A stretch of 46,351 bases of DNA from a virus: the IMG/VR virus record IMGVR_UViG_3300032242_001264, positions 1 through 46,351 of that record; one strand, 5' to 3'. Positions 6,271-14,530 of this stretch are shown one piece after another. A program made the position numbers and the translations under genes. Every line of letters starts with the position of its first letter. Position 1 is the stretch's first letter. The notes below the pieces were generated by a model. It was not told the origin of the DNA and ran no database searches. It saw nothing but the letters and a program-made list of their open reading frames with translations.

Positions 6271-7760
6271 TCCTTTTCAGGATTTAAATTACTCAACATA
6301 TTTCTAATCATAGGGCCAGTTGATGCTTTAACCTTGGGCTTCTCTATGCTCAAACCTTCTTTGGGATTGTCTCTATTGGCCCACGGAGCACTTGATACAT
6401 CCAGTTCTTCACTTACTGTATTGTTGGCTGTGCTGACAACGCTGGTTCGTTTGAAGCTGTTCATCATAGAGCTAGTGCCCTGTGCCTTTTGTTGACTAAA
6501 GCTCTGACCTTCTTCATCCTCACCGAGGTCGGTAATCCGCAGTGTATCCACATTGAATTCCAGTTCAACCTTCTGACCAACACCGCTACTACTACGTGTT
6601 TTCATAAACTGGATTTGATAACGTCCACGTTCCTTCATAGCGCGACTTGTAAAGATACCAATCACATTATCTGCTGTCATGATCTTACTCAAACCGCCAC
6701 TAATGTGACTGTGATCAAACTCAATTTCTTCAACAGCCGCACGGTTTAACTGACTAGCTGTAACAGTTACGCATTGGGTTTCCATAGCTAGATTTCGAAT
6801 CTCTTCAGACACATATTTGTCTTTTACGAACAGATCGCTGGGCGATACCTTCACTGATAAAGGCATCATCAAATCCAGGTAATCTATTAATAAAACGTCT
6901 GGTTTTACGCCTTTTTTGACCTGATATTCCTTCAAATAGGCTCGAATATCGTTACAATTTTTCCCCGAGGGCATATACTTGATCTGCATACTACCCGCCT
7001 TCTTTTCCATCATTTTAACCTTTAATTCAACATCGTCAATGTTCTTAAAGATCTCACGAGTTGGGATACCTGTAGTCATACTATCCAGACGCATGGACAC
7101 TAATTTCTCGCTCAATTCAAAAGTTAGGTACAGTACATTTAATCCTTGGAGTGCCCAGTTAACACCCATATTAGCCAGAAATAAACTTTTTCCGCCGCCA
7201 GAGCCAGCACAAAAAATATTAAGCTCGCCTCGATTGAACCCCCCATAAAGCTTCTTATCAATGCTAGGCCATCCAGTAGATATTTGTCCATTTCCGTCCT
7301 TTAATGCTTCTAGTCGAGCTCTCGGGTCCTCAAAGTAATCAGTACCCATATCTTTGTTTAGGCTAATTTGAATAGCGTCCTTGATCAACTTTTCCACAGG
7401 CCCATAATCGCCTGCTTCCAACAAATCACTGCTCTTAACAATAGCTCGTTCTAGCCCTTTATGTCGGCTAAAGTTCTCAAATTCGTCCATGAGCCATTCA
7501 TAGTTCTCACGGGGCAATGTCAGTTGTTGGAAGTCACTGCGGGTGGCTGCGTTGACAATGGCAACCTCGGGCATGACCTTATATTCGTCTACATACTTAT
7601 TAACAAACTCCGCGGCATCTTGTAGTCGTTGATCAAAGTTTTCATGATCAAAGATGTTCTGACAGCGGACAAATGTTTCTGCATCTGACAGGAACATTTC
7701 AAGATATAACTTCTGCATAGCAAAGTCATAATTGGGTTTAACAGTTTTTTCTTTATTCAT
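6267..7760 (-). CDS. 41: Replicative DNA helicase, gp41/DnaB-like
   Basis: 497 residues. A helical N-terminal domain of about 150 residues precedes a RecA-like motor with Walker A AGSGGGKS at 185-192 and Walker B VLLIDYLDLM at about 289-298. Downstream ASQLNR and KTRSSS segments match helicase motifs H3-H4. This is the hexameric 5'-3' fork helicase that pairs with the primase. It starts inside the end of the primase gene (8-base overlap), so the two are translationally coupled. The C-terminal 70 residues are polar and likely disordered. Weak AATCC/GGATT dyad at its 3' end may help convergent termination. Confidence 0.95.
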   Translation of the reverse strand: MNKEKTVKPNYDFAMQKLYLEMFLSDAETFVRCQNIFDHENFDQRLQDAAEFVNKYVDEYKVMPEVAIVNAATRSDFQQLTLPRENYEWLMDEFENFSRHKGLERAIVKSSDLLEAGDYGPVEKLIKDAIQISLNKDMGTDYFEDPRARLEALKDGNGQISTGWPSIDKKLYGGFNRGELNIFCAGSGGGKSLFLANMGVNWALQGLNVLYLTFELSEKLVSMRLDSMTTGIPTREIFKNIDDVELKVKMMEKKAGSMQIKYMPSGKNCNDIRAYLKEYQVKKGVKPDVLLIDYLDLMMPLSVKVSPSDLFVKDKYVSEEIRNLAMETQCVTVTASQLNRAAVEEIEFDHSHISGGLSKIMTADNVIGIFTSRAMKERGRYQIQFMKTRSSSGVGQKVELEFNVDTLRITDLGEDEEGQSFSQQKAQGTSSMMNSFKRTSVVSTANNTVSEELDVSSAPWANRDNPKEGLSIEKPKVKASTGPMIRNMLSNLNPEKD

Positions 7761-8757
7761 CTTTTAGTGCTTCTAGTTTTTTCTTTAGTAAATTAATCTT
7801 GATCTCACCATGAACTTTATAGTGAAGAATAGTAGTTAGCACATAGAGGCGACCATACTTTTTAACTGCGTCTGCAATGTCCTTGACATCATCACCCCAC
7901 GGCGGCAAACTGGCACTCCATCCATTCTTAATAGCAGCCGCTAACATTTTAGCTCCGGGCTTGTCTCTATCAGGCACTACAATAACTTCACGTCCTAGAT
8001 TGTTTAGGCGCATGATTTGAGCATCGTTGGGCTCATTGGTCATAATGCCCACACCATCGATAGCAATGGCATCAAATTGTCCTTCTGCTACAATCACAAA
8101 CTTGCGATCGTAATGTTGTGCATCTAGATTAAACACATAACCACTTTGACTATCGGTGAGATACTTTGGCTTGCCTTCTGTAATCTTACGTCCGGTATAG
8201 CCCACAATTTTACCTTCATGATAGAATGGGATCATTACCCTATCTTTATATCCTGCGGCTGGACTCCACATCCAATTATACCAATCTAGTTCCATACCGC
8301 GGCCTAAAATGTATTCTACTATCTTGCCAATGTCTTCTGCTATATCGGGCAAGTATGAAGTATTAATCCATTCCATTACGGACATGGTACCTTCTGGCAA
8401 CGGTTTTTCCAACAGTGTAAAATTCAGTGCTTTCTTCAGTACAGGTTGATCATCTTTGATCTTTAGTGCGGCTAGATTAAGTTTGCCTATATCCGCTTCG
8501 CCCATGCCCATCCAACTGAATAGGCTTTTAGTATTCTTACTTAACAGTTTGCCCGGCGTCCAACCTGCGGCAAATTGGCAATTGAAACAGTGATAAACGA
8601 ATCCGTCGCTTTCTACACGTACACCGCCACGGAGTCTTGTGTCGTAGCCTTCTCCCCTATGTTGACAACAGGGTGCGTCGAAACTTGTCCAACCACCAGA
8701 GGTCAGCTTTCGTTTAGGAGGTAGTAGTGCTAATAATGCAGATTGTATATCGTTCAC
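7753..8757 (-). CDS. 61: DNA primase, gp61-like
   Basis: 334 residues. A CHC2-type zinc-binding domain is visible: C30/C31 and H33 with C57 and C60 (YHCFNCQF). The Toprim core has the invariant glutamate in VAEGQFDAI at about 223-231 and the acidic triad region VVPDRDKPG at about 260-268. It synthesises RNA primers on the lagging strand with gp41. The start is a GTG at 8757, 9 bases after the upstream stop; no ribosome binding site is obvious, so it may depend on reinitiation from the upstream gene. Confidence 0.92.
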   Translation of the reverse strand: MNDIQSALLALLPPKRKLTSGGWTSFDAPCCQHRGEGYDTRLRGGVRVESDGFVYHCFNCQFAAGWTPGKLLSKNTKSLFSWMGMGEADIGKLNLAALKIKDDQPVLKKALNFTLLEKPLPEGTMSVMEWINTSYLPDIAEDIGKIVEYILGRGMELDWYNWMWSPAAGYKDRVMIPFYHEGKIVGYTGRKITEGKPKYLTDSQSGYVFNLDAQHYDRKFVIVAEGQFDAIAIDGVGIMTNEPNDAQIMRLNNLGREVIVVPDRDKPGAKMLAAAIKNGWSASLPPWGDDVKDIADAVKKYGRLYVLTTILHYKVHGEIKINLLKKKLEALKDE

Positions 8758-8766
8758 TTATACAGT

Positions 8767-9600
8767 TTAGCTTCGATAGAGGACTTTGTCAAGTGAACCG
8801 AAGTAATGAGGATTGTCGTTTTGTGACTCTGCAGGTGCTGTAGCAGGAACATGCACAATTCTAATGTAGCTGAATACACCGTTGAAGTTAAAGACATCAA
8901 TACCGGTAAAACCAGTATATGTTTTAGATTCAATAGTAACATATCGATCAGCGGCAGCAGGACTATTGCTCAATGTGCCTTGGATATAAACAGTGCCACG
9001 ATATGCTGTCATGTATACAGCTAATGTATGCAGACCAGAATTGCTGTTAAACGCAGGGTTGGCATAAATGTTGCCACTCTTGTGTTCGTATTTTCTAATG
9101 CTGTCATTATAGTAGGTTAAGAAAGAAGCTATCTCTTGGCTAGGTTGTAGTACTGGATAAGCGTCCTCGTCTAGTTGAACTGTGCCTGCAAGACCGTAAT
9201 AGGTATTGGCATAAGTTGGCAAATATGATCCGTCACTTTCTAGCAATTTTACTGTAAATTTATAGCTGGATTTAGGAATGTCGATGGTATCACTTTCTGT
9301 GAGTGTTAGCAATGCAACACCTTTTGTTCCTGTGCTTTCTTCTAAAACTTCTAATGGTCTTTCTATTAACAATCGTTGATTGACTGCATCAAACATGGAA
9401 AATACAAATGTTTGTGTATTGGAAATAGATACTTTTTTCTGATCACTATTCTTAAATTGAATACGGACCTGATTTTTAATACCTTTTTGTATTTTTAAAT
9501 CGTGTTGATACATAACTTGATTCGCTCCTCGAACAGTGGGATCCAAATCTAATATAACGTCGAGTGTGTTTGGATATAAATAGATTGGTAAAATTTGCAT
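8767..9600 (-). CDS. Probable virion structural protein, fibre/baseplate-like (277 aa)
   Basis: A beta-rich, Ser/Thr/Tyr-rich protein without catalytic motifs. The first 150 residues (RIQFKNSDQ..., TFVFSMFDAVNQRLL..., SYKFTVKLLESDG) resemble an N-terminal BppU-like fibre-attachment immunoglobulin fold. The C-terminal 100 residues look like a second beta-sandwich. Conserved proteins of this type occur next to primase genes in aquatic T4-like phages, but I cannot assign a virion position. A late-type promoter lies 5 bases before its ATG, which supports a structural, late role despite its place in front of gp61. Confidence 0.65.
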   Translation of the reverse strand: MQILPIYLYPNTLDVILDLDPTVRGANQVMYQHDLKIQKGIKNQVRIQFKNSDQKKVSISNTQTFVFSMFDAVNQRLLIERPLEVLEESTGTKGVALLTLTESDTIDIPKSSYKFTVKLLESDGSYLPTYANTYYGLAGTVQLDEDAYPVLQPSQEIASFLTYYNDSIRKYEHKSGNIYANPAFNSNSGLHTLAVYMTAYRGTVYIQGTLSNSPAAADRYVTIESKTYTGFTGIDVFNFNGVFSYIRIVHVPATAPAESQNDNPHYFGSLDKVLYRS

Positions 9601-9605
9601 ATTAC

Positions 9606-9612
9606 TATTTAT
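9606..9612 (-). promoter_or_regulatory. T4-type late promoter element
   Basis: ATAAATA on the minus strand, exactly 5 bases before ATG 9600. No Shine-Dalgarno lies between, so the message should be leaderless. Confidence 0.7.
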
Positions 9613-9621
9613 TGATAACTG

Positions 9622-10005
9622 ATGTCCTTACCCAACACCTTCCAAGATAACTATCCCTTTGTGGCCTGTGTCAAATCAAATGACATAGAGTATGTGGGTA
9701 TCGTGATCAATTTCGACGATTACGTAGCCAGTATCTACGATATATCTGTAATTAAAACGGATGAAGAACGTAAACTTTTTCTAGAGATGGGAGAAGTTTG
9801 GTGGTGGGAAAGTAATAGAAAAATTCCCATTAATATATTTCTAAAGAAAGAAATGCAGCTCTTTAAATATGCTATTAAAACATTCAATAGCAAAGATGCG
9901 GAAATAGTATTCGGGCCTACAGTAAATCTAAGTGAAATTGCCGAGAAGCGTATCAAACGTAAATCGATACAACTAGTTAGAATCCCTAAGAATAACCGTA
10001 GCTAA
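9622..10005 (+). CDS. Conserved T4-like phage protein of unknown function (127 aa)
   Basis: The protein contains YVGIVINFDDYVASIYDI and MGEVWWWESNRKIPINIFL segments, patterns I associate with an uncharacterised family conserved in aquatic T4-like phages. The C-terminal part is basic (EKRIKRKS...). It is mixed alpha/beta with no nuclease or NTPase motif. The gene points away from the structural gene at 8767-9600 across a 21-base divergent spacer, and its end overlaps the convergent DnaE-like gene by 20 bases. Confidence 0.8.
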   Translation: MSLPNTFQDNYPFVACVKSNDIEYVGIVINFDDYVASIYDISVIKTDEERKLFLEMGEVWWWESNRKIPINIFLKKEMQLFKYAIKTFNSKDAEIVFGPTVNLSEIAEKRIKRKSIQLVRIPKNNRS

Positions 10006-10564
10006 TACCTTCACAGATAAGATTCATCTGCACCACGATAACATGAGCATAGGCTATAGCGTGGGCCTTTTTAAAATAATATTCATCACCGGCGGGCTTC
10101 TGCCAAACTTCGCTCTTCACGACGGACCATTCTTGCCCAATCAGATATCGTTTTGCCGGGCGGATAATAGCCAATACAGCGGCTAACTCCTCGATACTCG
10201 TCGGTTTCATCTGTCTCAATATCGCCCCATGTCCGTTCACATGAAACAACAAATTCACGAATTCGTCTTGCAGTAATAAATCCCATAATGGTTCCGTGTT
10301 AAGTAATTCGATTAAGTGAGCTTCATTCCTAACATCCTTGTATACTGATACATTTAGGAAATCAAGTTTGAAGTATCCGCGATCCTCTGCCGTCTTGTAA
10401 TCAATGTTAGCAGTATCAGTTAGTGGATTATAGGGGATAGAGTGACAATATACACCGGTGTTGTGTTTCTTAAAACTTCCATTTTCTGATATAGCCGCCG
10501 GCACATGTTTGATAACATCAAGTGCCTGTGTCCTATCAAAGAAGTCAATATCAATATCCGGCAT
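9986..10564 (-). CDS. Mini DnaE-like protein (fragment of bacterial Pol III alpha fold)
   Basis: About 192 residues from ATG 10564 (MPDIDIDF...). Three blocks occur in the same order as in bacterial PolC/DnaE alpha subunits. They are PDIDIDF at the N-terminus, corresponding to the catalytic PDxDxDF; a GYFKLDFLNVSVY block, like the KxDFLGL segment; and an LFHVNGHGAILRQMKP-SIEELAAVLAIIRPAK block, like the vFQLES...lkP-siedl-AL-RPG segment. A terminal FKKAHAIAYAHV block matches FNKSHAVAYA. The intervening parts of a 1000-residue polymerase are missing, so it is not a complete polymerase. The same compact form recurs, to my recollection, in T4-like phages, arguing for a conserved small protein rather than decay. 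It overlaps the HldE-kinase-like gene by 14 bases. Confidence 0.7.
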   Translation of the reverse strand: MPDIDIDFFDRTQALDVIKHVPAAISENGSFKKHNTGVYCHSIPYNPLTDTANIDYKTAEDRGYFKLDFLNVSVYKDVRNEAHLIELLNTEPLWDLLLQDEFVNLLFHVNGHGAILRQMKPTSIEELAAVLAIIRPAKRYLIGQEWSVVKSEVWQKPAGDEYYFKKAHAIAYAHVIVVQMNLICEGISYGYS

Positions 10565-11345
10565 TTCTAATCTCGTCGTAAGATGGTGCGTAGTTTCCGC
10601 GATGTTGGACAGTAATTCCCGCCGCCACGTTAGCAAATATTATAGCTTTTTCTATGTCTTTTGTAAAGAGATATTGAGCAGCCAATGCAGCCATAAATGT
10701 ATCACCACATCCGCATACATCCATAACTTCTACCTGTTTGGTTGGATAGATGGTTTCGGTCTGACTGTTCTTATATAGGGCACCGCGTCCACCTAATGTA
10801 ACAATAGTATTCTTTGGAACGCTCCTACTGTTCTTATATTCCAGCTCATTAATCTTTATATAAGTCCAAGCGGCACTAAATCTATGTAGGTCTGTCTTTT
10901 TAGTATCAATGAATATAGGACAGTTAGCAGATCGAATAACCTGTTCTATGCTTTCATATGTTAAGAAACCTTTATCATAATCCGATATTAAGATTGCATC
11001 ATATGATTTAATATGGTTGGGAGTTTGTCCATCCCACGGAACAACTGCGGGTTCGGTGTCCACTCTTAATAAATGATGTCCGGACCGTTGATCGATATAT
11101 CTTGTTTTTTTAATTTCAGTATTGTTAGTAACAAAGTCTGGATCGATGTTTAAGTTCTGCAAATTTTTAAGAACGTTTGCAGACATGCCTGGTAATGAAT
11201 ATTCATTTGTTAATTTAATAACAGGGACAGGAGCTTCGGGACTTAATCGATCTACAGTTCCGATCTTGTATTCATCGATACAACTATCACCGATCAGTAA
11301 TATGTTGAATGATATTTGTTGTTGAGTAATTGTTGACGAGGTCAT
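10551..11345 (-). CDS. Heptose-phosphate kinase-like (HldE N-terminal domain, PfkB family)
   Basis: About 264 residues from ATG 11345. IGDSCIDEY near the start and VDRLSPEAPVPV closely match the HldE kinase domain (GDxxxDxY, DRxSPEAPVPV). The C-terminal CGCGDTFMAALAA is the PfkB anion-hole motif with the catalytic Asp. HldE phosphorylates D-glycero-D-manno-heptose 7-phosphate at O1 for ADP-heptose synthesis. Here the kinase is a separate gene from the nucleotidyltransferase. A longer GTG start at 11375 is possible. It overlaps the transferase gene by 59 bases. An ADP-sugar precursor role is inferred; the exact sugar is unproven. Confidence 0.85.
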   Translation of the reverse strand: MTSSTITQQQISFNILLIGDSCIDEYKIGTVDRLSPEAPVPVIKLTNEYSLPGMSANVLKNLQNLNIDPDFVTNNTEIKKTRYIDQRSGHHLLRVDTEPAVVPWDGQTPNHIKSYDAILISDYDKGFLTYESIEQVIRSANCPIFIDTKKTDLHRFSAAWTYIKINELEYKNSRSVPKNTIVTLGGRGALYKNSQTETIYPTKQVEVMDVCGCGDTFMAALAAQYLFTKDIEKAIIFANVAAGITVQHRGNYAPSYDEIRNAGY

Positions 11346-11682
11346 AAAATTTAATTTCTTTGCAAAGGTGAGCACCTACAATTGGTTTACCTTTATAGTC
11401 GCTGCCTTTGACCATAATGTCTGGTTTATAAGTTTCTAAAATATATTCTAGTTCTGCTTCATCTGCAAACGTACAAACTGCATCTACACATCTTAAACTT
11501 TGTAGCATAAACGCCCTATCCTGTTGATTGTTGATAGGTCGTGTAGGACCTTTTAGTTCAGTAACACGGCTGTCAGTATCGATACATACTAACAAATGTC
11601 CGCCTAGGCTTTTGGCATATTCCAACATTTCAATATGTCCGCGATGCAAAATATCAAAGGTACCGTTGACTACAATGTTCAT
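11287..11682 (-). CDS. Nucleotidyltransferase (HldE C-terminal domain / cytidylyltransferase-like)
   Basis: 131 residues. NGTFDILHRGH at 6-16 is the classic cytidylyltransferase GTFDxxHxGH motif, LVCIDTDSRV follows, and the later MVKGSDYKGKP segment matches the HldE adenylyltransferase C-terminus. It would transfer AMP (or another NMP) to a sugar 1-phosphate such as heptose 1-phosphate. In bacteria it is normally fused behind the kinase; here it precedes it as a separate gene. It starts with an ATGA overlap on the cupin gene, marking one operon. Confidence 0.9.
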   Translation of the reverse strand: MNIVVNGTFDILHRGHIEMLEYAKSLGGHLLVCIDTDSRVTELKGPTRPINNQQDRAFMLQSLRCVDAVCTFADEAELEYILETYKPDIMVKGSDYKGKPIVGAHLCKEIKFYDLVNNYSTTNIIQHITDR

Positions 11683-12035
11683 TTCTGGCTGTCACCTTTA
11701 CCTACACGGTAATTATCTTCTACGCTATCGGGTGTGCTAACTTCAATGATGGTGCCAGCTTCTAAACAGGTAATACGATGCGGTACTAATGGATCATTAT
11801 GATGCACCTCCCCCACGCCGATAATTTTTTTATGTATATCTGCATTATGGGTATCGATTACTTCGATTTCAAATAGACCAGACATTACATACCAAGTCTC
11901 TTCTTTCTCACGATGGAAGTGCATACTGAATTTTGCACCTTCGTTAAAGTTTAAAAACTTACTACAGTATTTGTTGTTGGTAACCCAAATTAATTCTGAG
12001 CCCCAACCCTTTTTAACTTCTCCCTCTAACCTCAT
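11679..12035 (-). CDS. Cupin-domain protein, sugar-phosphate isomerase-like
   Basis: About 118 residues from ATG 12035, chosen for the AGAGGTG ribosome binding site upstream; the open frame extends to 12080 without good signals. The single cupin has the metal motif FSMHFHREKEETWYVMSG (HxH...E) and the second conserved motif near VPHRITC. The fold matches the mannose-6-phosphate isomerase-type cupin domain. Coupled to the nucleotidyltransferase and kinase genes, it probably belongs to the same sugar pathway. Whether it is an isomerase or epimerase cannot be read from the sequence. Confidence 0.8.
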   Translation of the reverse strand: MRLEGEVKKGWGSELIWVTNNKYCSKFLNFNEGAKFSMHFHREKEETWYVMSGLFEIEVIDTHNADIHKKIIGVGEVHHNDPLVPHRITCLEAGTIIEVSTPDSVEDNYRVGKGDSQK

Positions 12036-12211
12036 GCCGGCACCTCTGAAAATCTCTGCAGGAAACTTTCTAGATAACAACTGTATTCTTTACCGTTTTT
12101 AAATTCTCCATAATGAACCCAAGTGTGTCCTTCAAGTTCTATCACAGATTTAACGTAGAATATTTTAGAGTCCCCGCTCCACCATTTACTTCCAACTTTT
12201 GGCAATTTCAT
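12032..12211 (-). CDS. Small conserved phage protein (59 aa)
   Basis: The start at ATG 12211 (MKLPKVGSKWW...) is supported by an AAAGGAA ribosome binding site; the frame is open to 12256 but overlaps the upstream gene. The pattern GSKWWSGDSKIFYVKSV...WVHY...YSCYLESFLQRF is typical of small SH3-like phage proteins that begin with a P-x-VGxxW motif. Function unknown. It overlaps the next gene by 4 bases within the long minus-strand operon. Confidence 0.75.
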   Translation of the reverse strand: MKLPKVGSKWWSGDSKIFYVKSVIELEGHTWVHYGEFKNGKEYSCYLESFLQRFSEVPA

Positions 12212-12236
12212 AAAATTCCTTTTGTTAATTTTATAC

Positions 12237-12713
12237 TTATTTCTCTGTAAGGTCAACTTCTAACCAAGTATGATCTCCCATGTATTTTACAGGACTCATA
12301 TATTCGTAGTCTGGAGGAACACCGGTTGACCAATCGTCGGGTCCGTTGAGCACCAGTAATGTTTTTTCTTTTTTCTTTTCCCAAACTAGCCAATACACCT
12401 GTCCCATCATTACTTGGAATTGATATTCTGCAGCATGAACAGCATCTGTAATTTCTAACCTACGCTTAATCTGTTGTGCTTGTTTTTCCAATACAGATAC
12501 CAATTCCATAATGCGATCATACTCCTGCTGAGCATACATCCTAGCATGATTGATCATAAGATCTTTTTGTTTAGTAACTGGTATTAGATCAAAATTTACA
12601 CCGCCTGCTTCCGTGGGATATTCGGATACATTCCTATTAAAAAAATTAATAGACAATCCAGTTGCTGTAGAATCATAACTTGTTCTGCCTTTAGCAGAAT
12701 TTGGTTGTGTCAC
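12237..12713 (-). CDS. DUF2452-family protein
   Basis: 158 residues from a GTG start overlapping the previous stop (GTGA). A central helical region (AQQEYDRIMELVSVLEKQAQQIKRR) is followed by FQVMMGQVYWLVWEKK, a GPDDW motif and a C-terminal KYMGDHTWLEVD, the layout of the DUF2452 family. The family is found in bacteria and T4-like phages and has no established function. It sits between two other uncharacterised genes of the replication operon. Confidence 0.85.
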   Translation of the reverse strand: MTQPNSAKGRTSYDSTATGLSINFFNRNVSEYPTEAGGVNFDLIPVTKQKDLMINHARMYAQQEYDRIMELVSVLEKQAQQIKRRLEITDAVHAAEYQFQVMMGQVYWLVWEKKKEKTLLVLNGPDDWSTGVPPDYEYMSPVKYMGDHTWLEVDLTEK

Positions 12714-13093
12714 AACTCTCCACTTTCAGCTAATTTTAACATTAGGCTATATTGTTCGTATGCTTTTTTCACCGCTGGGTATTTGTCTTTCAAATACCGC
12801 TCGTGTTCTTTCTGTTCCATCAGTGTTTCAAACATTCTATAATGTCCGTGTTTGGCCATATTGTTAAACACTTCAGATTCAAAGTTTGCAATCTTTTCTA
12901 ATTCACTTTCTGCAATTTCTACAGTGTACAATGGCTCACTATCAACTACAACATCTTCATAGACCCGATTAAAGTCCATAGGATCCTTAAAGTATTTTAT
13001 GTTAACTTTATGATATCTACTTGCTCTTTTATTTGTATCAAGGACTTGAATTCTATGATGTTCACAAAATTCTTTTATGTTATTATCGGTCAT
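12710..13093 (-). CDS. Conserved phage protein of unknown function (127 aa)
   Basis: Mixed alpha/beta, with an N-terminal region of strands (HRIQVLDTNKRASRYHKV, VYEDVVVDSEPLYTVEI) and a helical, charged C-terminal half (EQKEHERYLKDKYPAVKKAYEQY) that may form a coiled coil. ATGA overlap with the zinc-finger protein upstream and GTGA overlap with the DUF2452 gene downstream tie it into the operon. No motif recognised. Confidence 0.8.
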   Translation of the reverse strand: MTDNNIKEFCEHHRIQVLDTNKRASRYHKVNIKYFKDPMDFNRVYEDVVVDSEPLYTVEIAESELEKIANFESEVFNNMAKHGHYRMFETLMEQKEHERYLKDKYPAVKKAYEQYSLMLKLAESGEL

Positions 13094-13785
13094 TTTATTC
13101 CAACCTCTCTGCAGATTTCTTTTACTAATGCAACATCTGCAGGAATTTCTTTAAACTTACGCAACCAGAATGGAACATCAAATGCAGGGGCAATCATTTC
13201 TAATTGCTCGTCACTCATGGATTTAATCATCTTTTGTCCTGCATTACTGTTTAAAATTACCCAAGGACTAATGCGACCATTTCTGATATCATGCACTGCT
13301 TTGTTGAGACTTGCATAGGTAAAGTAATGTGCAAATTCTGCATTATGCTCGTCAGCCCATTCCATCATTGTCTGTAAACTTCTTTGCACTGCTGACTCAA
13401 CTGGTTCCACTTTGATCATGTCATACAGATATTTTTCATACAGTTCGTCACGGCACCATAGGTCCAACTTGACACCACTTTTGATCACATAGTCGATAAA
13501 CTTGTCTGGGTACAATGGATTTACGTTGTTGATAAAACTGCCAAATTTTACAAAGGCATTGTAATAACTGCTGTCTGCAAAGTTGTTATAGGTCTTGGGT
13601 TTCTTAGCGTTCTGTGTCAATTGCCAGAAACGATTAAATGCAACAAATCCCGCTTGAACACGCTTTTCAGTTTCCTGCAAAGCCCTACGTTTGCGTTCGC
13701 ACATGTGCGCAACAAGAGTCTTATCTTTCATAAAACTCTTATTACAGTGAACACATTTATAAGGTTGTTCTACTAGTTGCATCAT
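13090..13785 (-). CDS. Conserved phage protein with N-terminal C2H2-type zinc finger (231 aa)
   Basis: Residues about 11-28 (CVHCNKSFMKDKTLVAHMC) form a zinc-finger-like motif with the spacing C-x2-C...H-x-C. The remaining 200 residues are mostly helical and contain FWLRKFKEIPADVALVKEI at the C-terminus. Similar proteins are conserved in T4-like phages of aquatic bacteria next to uvsW and clamp-loader genes; none has a known role that I can name. Nucleic-acid or protein binding through the finger is likely but not shown. Confidence 0.8.
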   Translation of the reverse strand: MMQLVEQPYKCVHCNKSFMKDKTLVAHMCERKRRALQETEKRVQAGFVAFNRFWQLTQNAKKPKTYNNFADSSYYNAFVKFGSFINNVNPLYPDKFIDYVIKSGVKLDLWCRDELYEKYLYDMIKVEPVESAVQRSLQTMMEWADEHNAEFAHYFTYASLNKAVHDIRNGRISPWVILNSNAGQKMIKSMSDEQLEMIAPAFDVPFWLRKFKEIPADVALVKEICREVGIK

Positions 13786-14069
13786 TCTGCCGGTTCGTAT
13801 GTTGCTTCAAATATATCAGGCTTACAGGCATAAAATTCACCTTGAATGCCTTTAATAATCCAATCGCCCTCTGTGGCAATATGTTTTACAGTCAAGTGGA
13901 CACCGTCTTCAAGTGTACAGATTTCTGCTTCACCTTTGGCAGTAGGATGGCGAGCTTTACTGATATTGCCAATAGCGTCACCACAAAATTCTTTTAATTT
14001 AGCAATACCTTCAGCAGTATAATCAAACCGAACTGCTTCAATTACTACAGGTTTCTTTTTAAACTTCAT
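13782..14069 (-). CDS. Conserved phage protein, MKFxKKPVVIEA type (95 aa)
   Basis: It opens with FKKKPVVIEAVRFD and ends with GDWIIKGIQGEFYACKP followed by IFEATYEP, the signature of a small beta-rich protein family spread across many unrelated phages. Function unknown. ATGA overlaps with both neighbours show translational coupling in the minus-strand replication operon. Confidence 0.85.
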   Translation of the reverse strand: MKFKKKPVVIEAVRFDYTAEGIAKLKEFCGDAIGNISKARHPTAKGEAEICTLEDGVHLTVKHIATEGDWIIKGIQGEFYACKPDIFEATYEPAE

Positions 14070-14530
14070 TCGTATTCTTTCCGTTGTTTCTTGTCAAAGC
14101 CCATCTTGTCAAACAGCTCTTTGATATCATCTTTATCCATCATCTTGCCTAACATTTTAATCTCATCCATCTTCATTGCTGGATATAACTGCACCAATAA
14201 CTTTTCAATCTTGTTGGCTTTTTCTTTTTTACCTGCGGCTAGATATGGATGATAACAATTAACACCTGCACCAGTTGCGGCAAATAGTTTCCACAATAGT
14301 TCTTTGTGATTCTTACTCAAATCCCAGTGATTTTTATTGACCATTTCGTTGGTCATTTCAATAAACCATTCTTGTATATCTCTATCACCTTGAACACTGG
14401 CAGTATAACGCATGAGAATATAGGGACTAAATGCCTTGCGTTCATCATCAGTTAGGTTAGTGTAGAAATCGTAGTTCTTTTGATCTACTGCATTCAGTTC
14501 ACGTTTGATGTCGAGTTTTGCGGTTGCCAT
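14066..14530 (-). CDS. Candidate clamp-loader small subunit, gp62-like (154 aa)
   Basis: An all-helical protein with LNAVDQKNYDFYTNLTDDER, FSPYILMRYTASVQGD and WKLFAATGAG segments, the pattern I associate with gp62 of T4-like phages outside the T4 branch. gp62 joins gp44 to load the gp45 sliding clamp. The position in the replication operon near UvsW fits, but gp44, gp45 and gp43 are not in this window. It starts 32 bases inside the preceding gene behind an AGAAG-type ribosome binding site. The alternative is an uncharacterised helical protein. Confidence 0.6.
   Translation of the reverse strand: MATAKLDIKRELNAVDQKNYDFYTNLTDDERKAFSPYILMRYTASVQGDRDIQEWFIEMTNEMVNKNHWDLSKNHKELLWKLFAATGAGVNCYHPYLAAGKKEKANKIEKLLVQLYPAMKMDEIKMLGKMMDKDDIKELFDKMGFDKKQRKEYE

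Noticed and set aside
10086-10286. Minus-strand open frame of 66 codons inside the DnaE-like gene
   Set aside because: Fully inside a conserved gene in another frame; no own signals.
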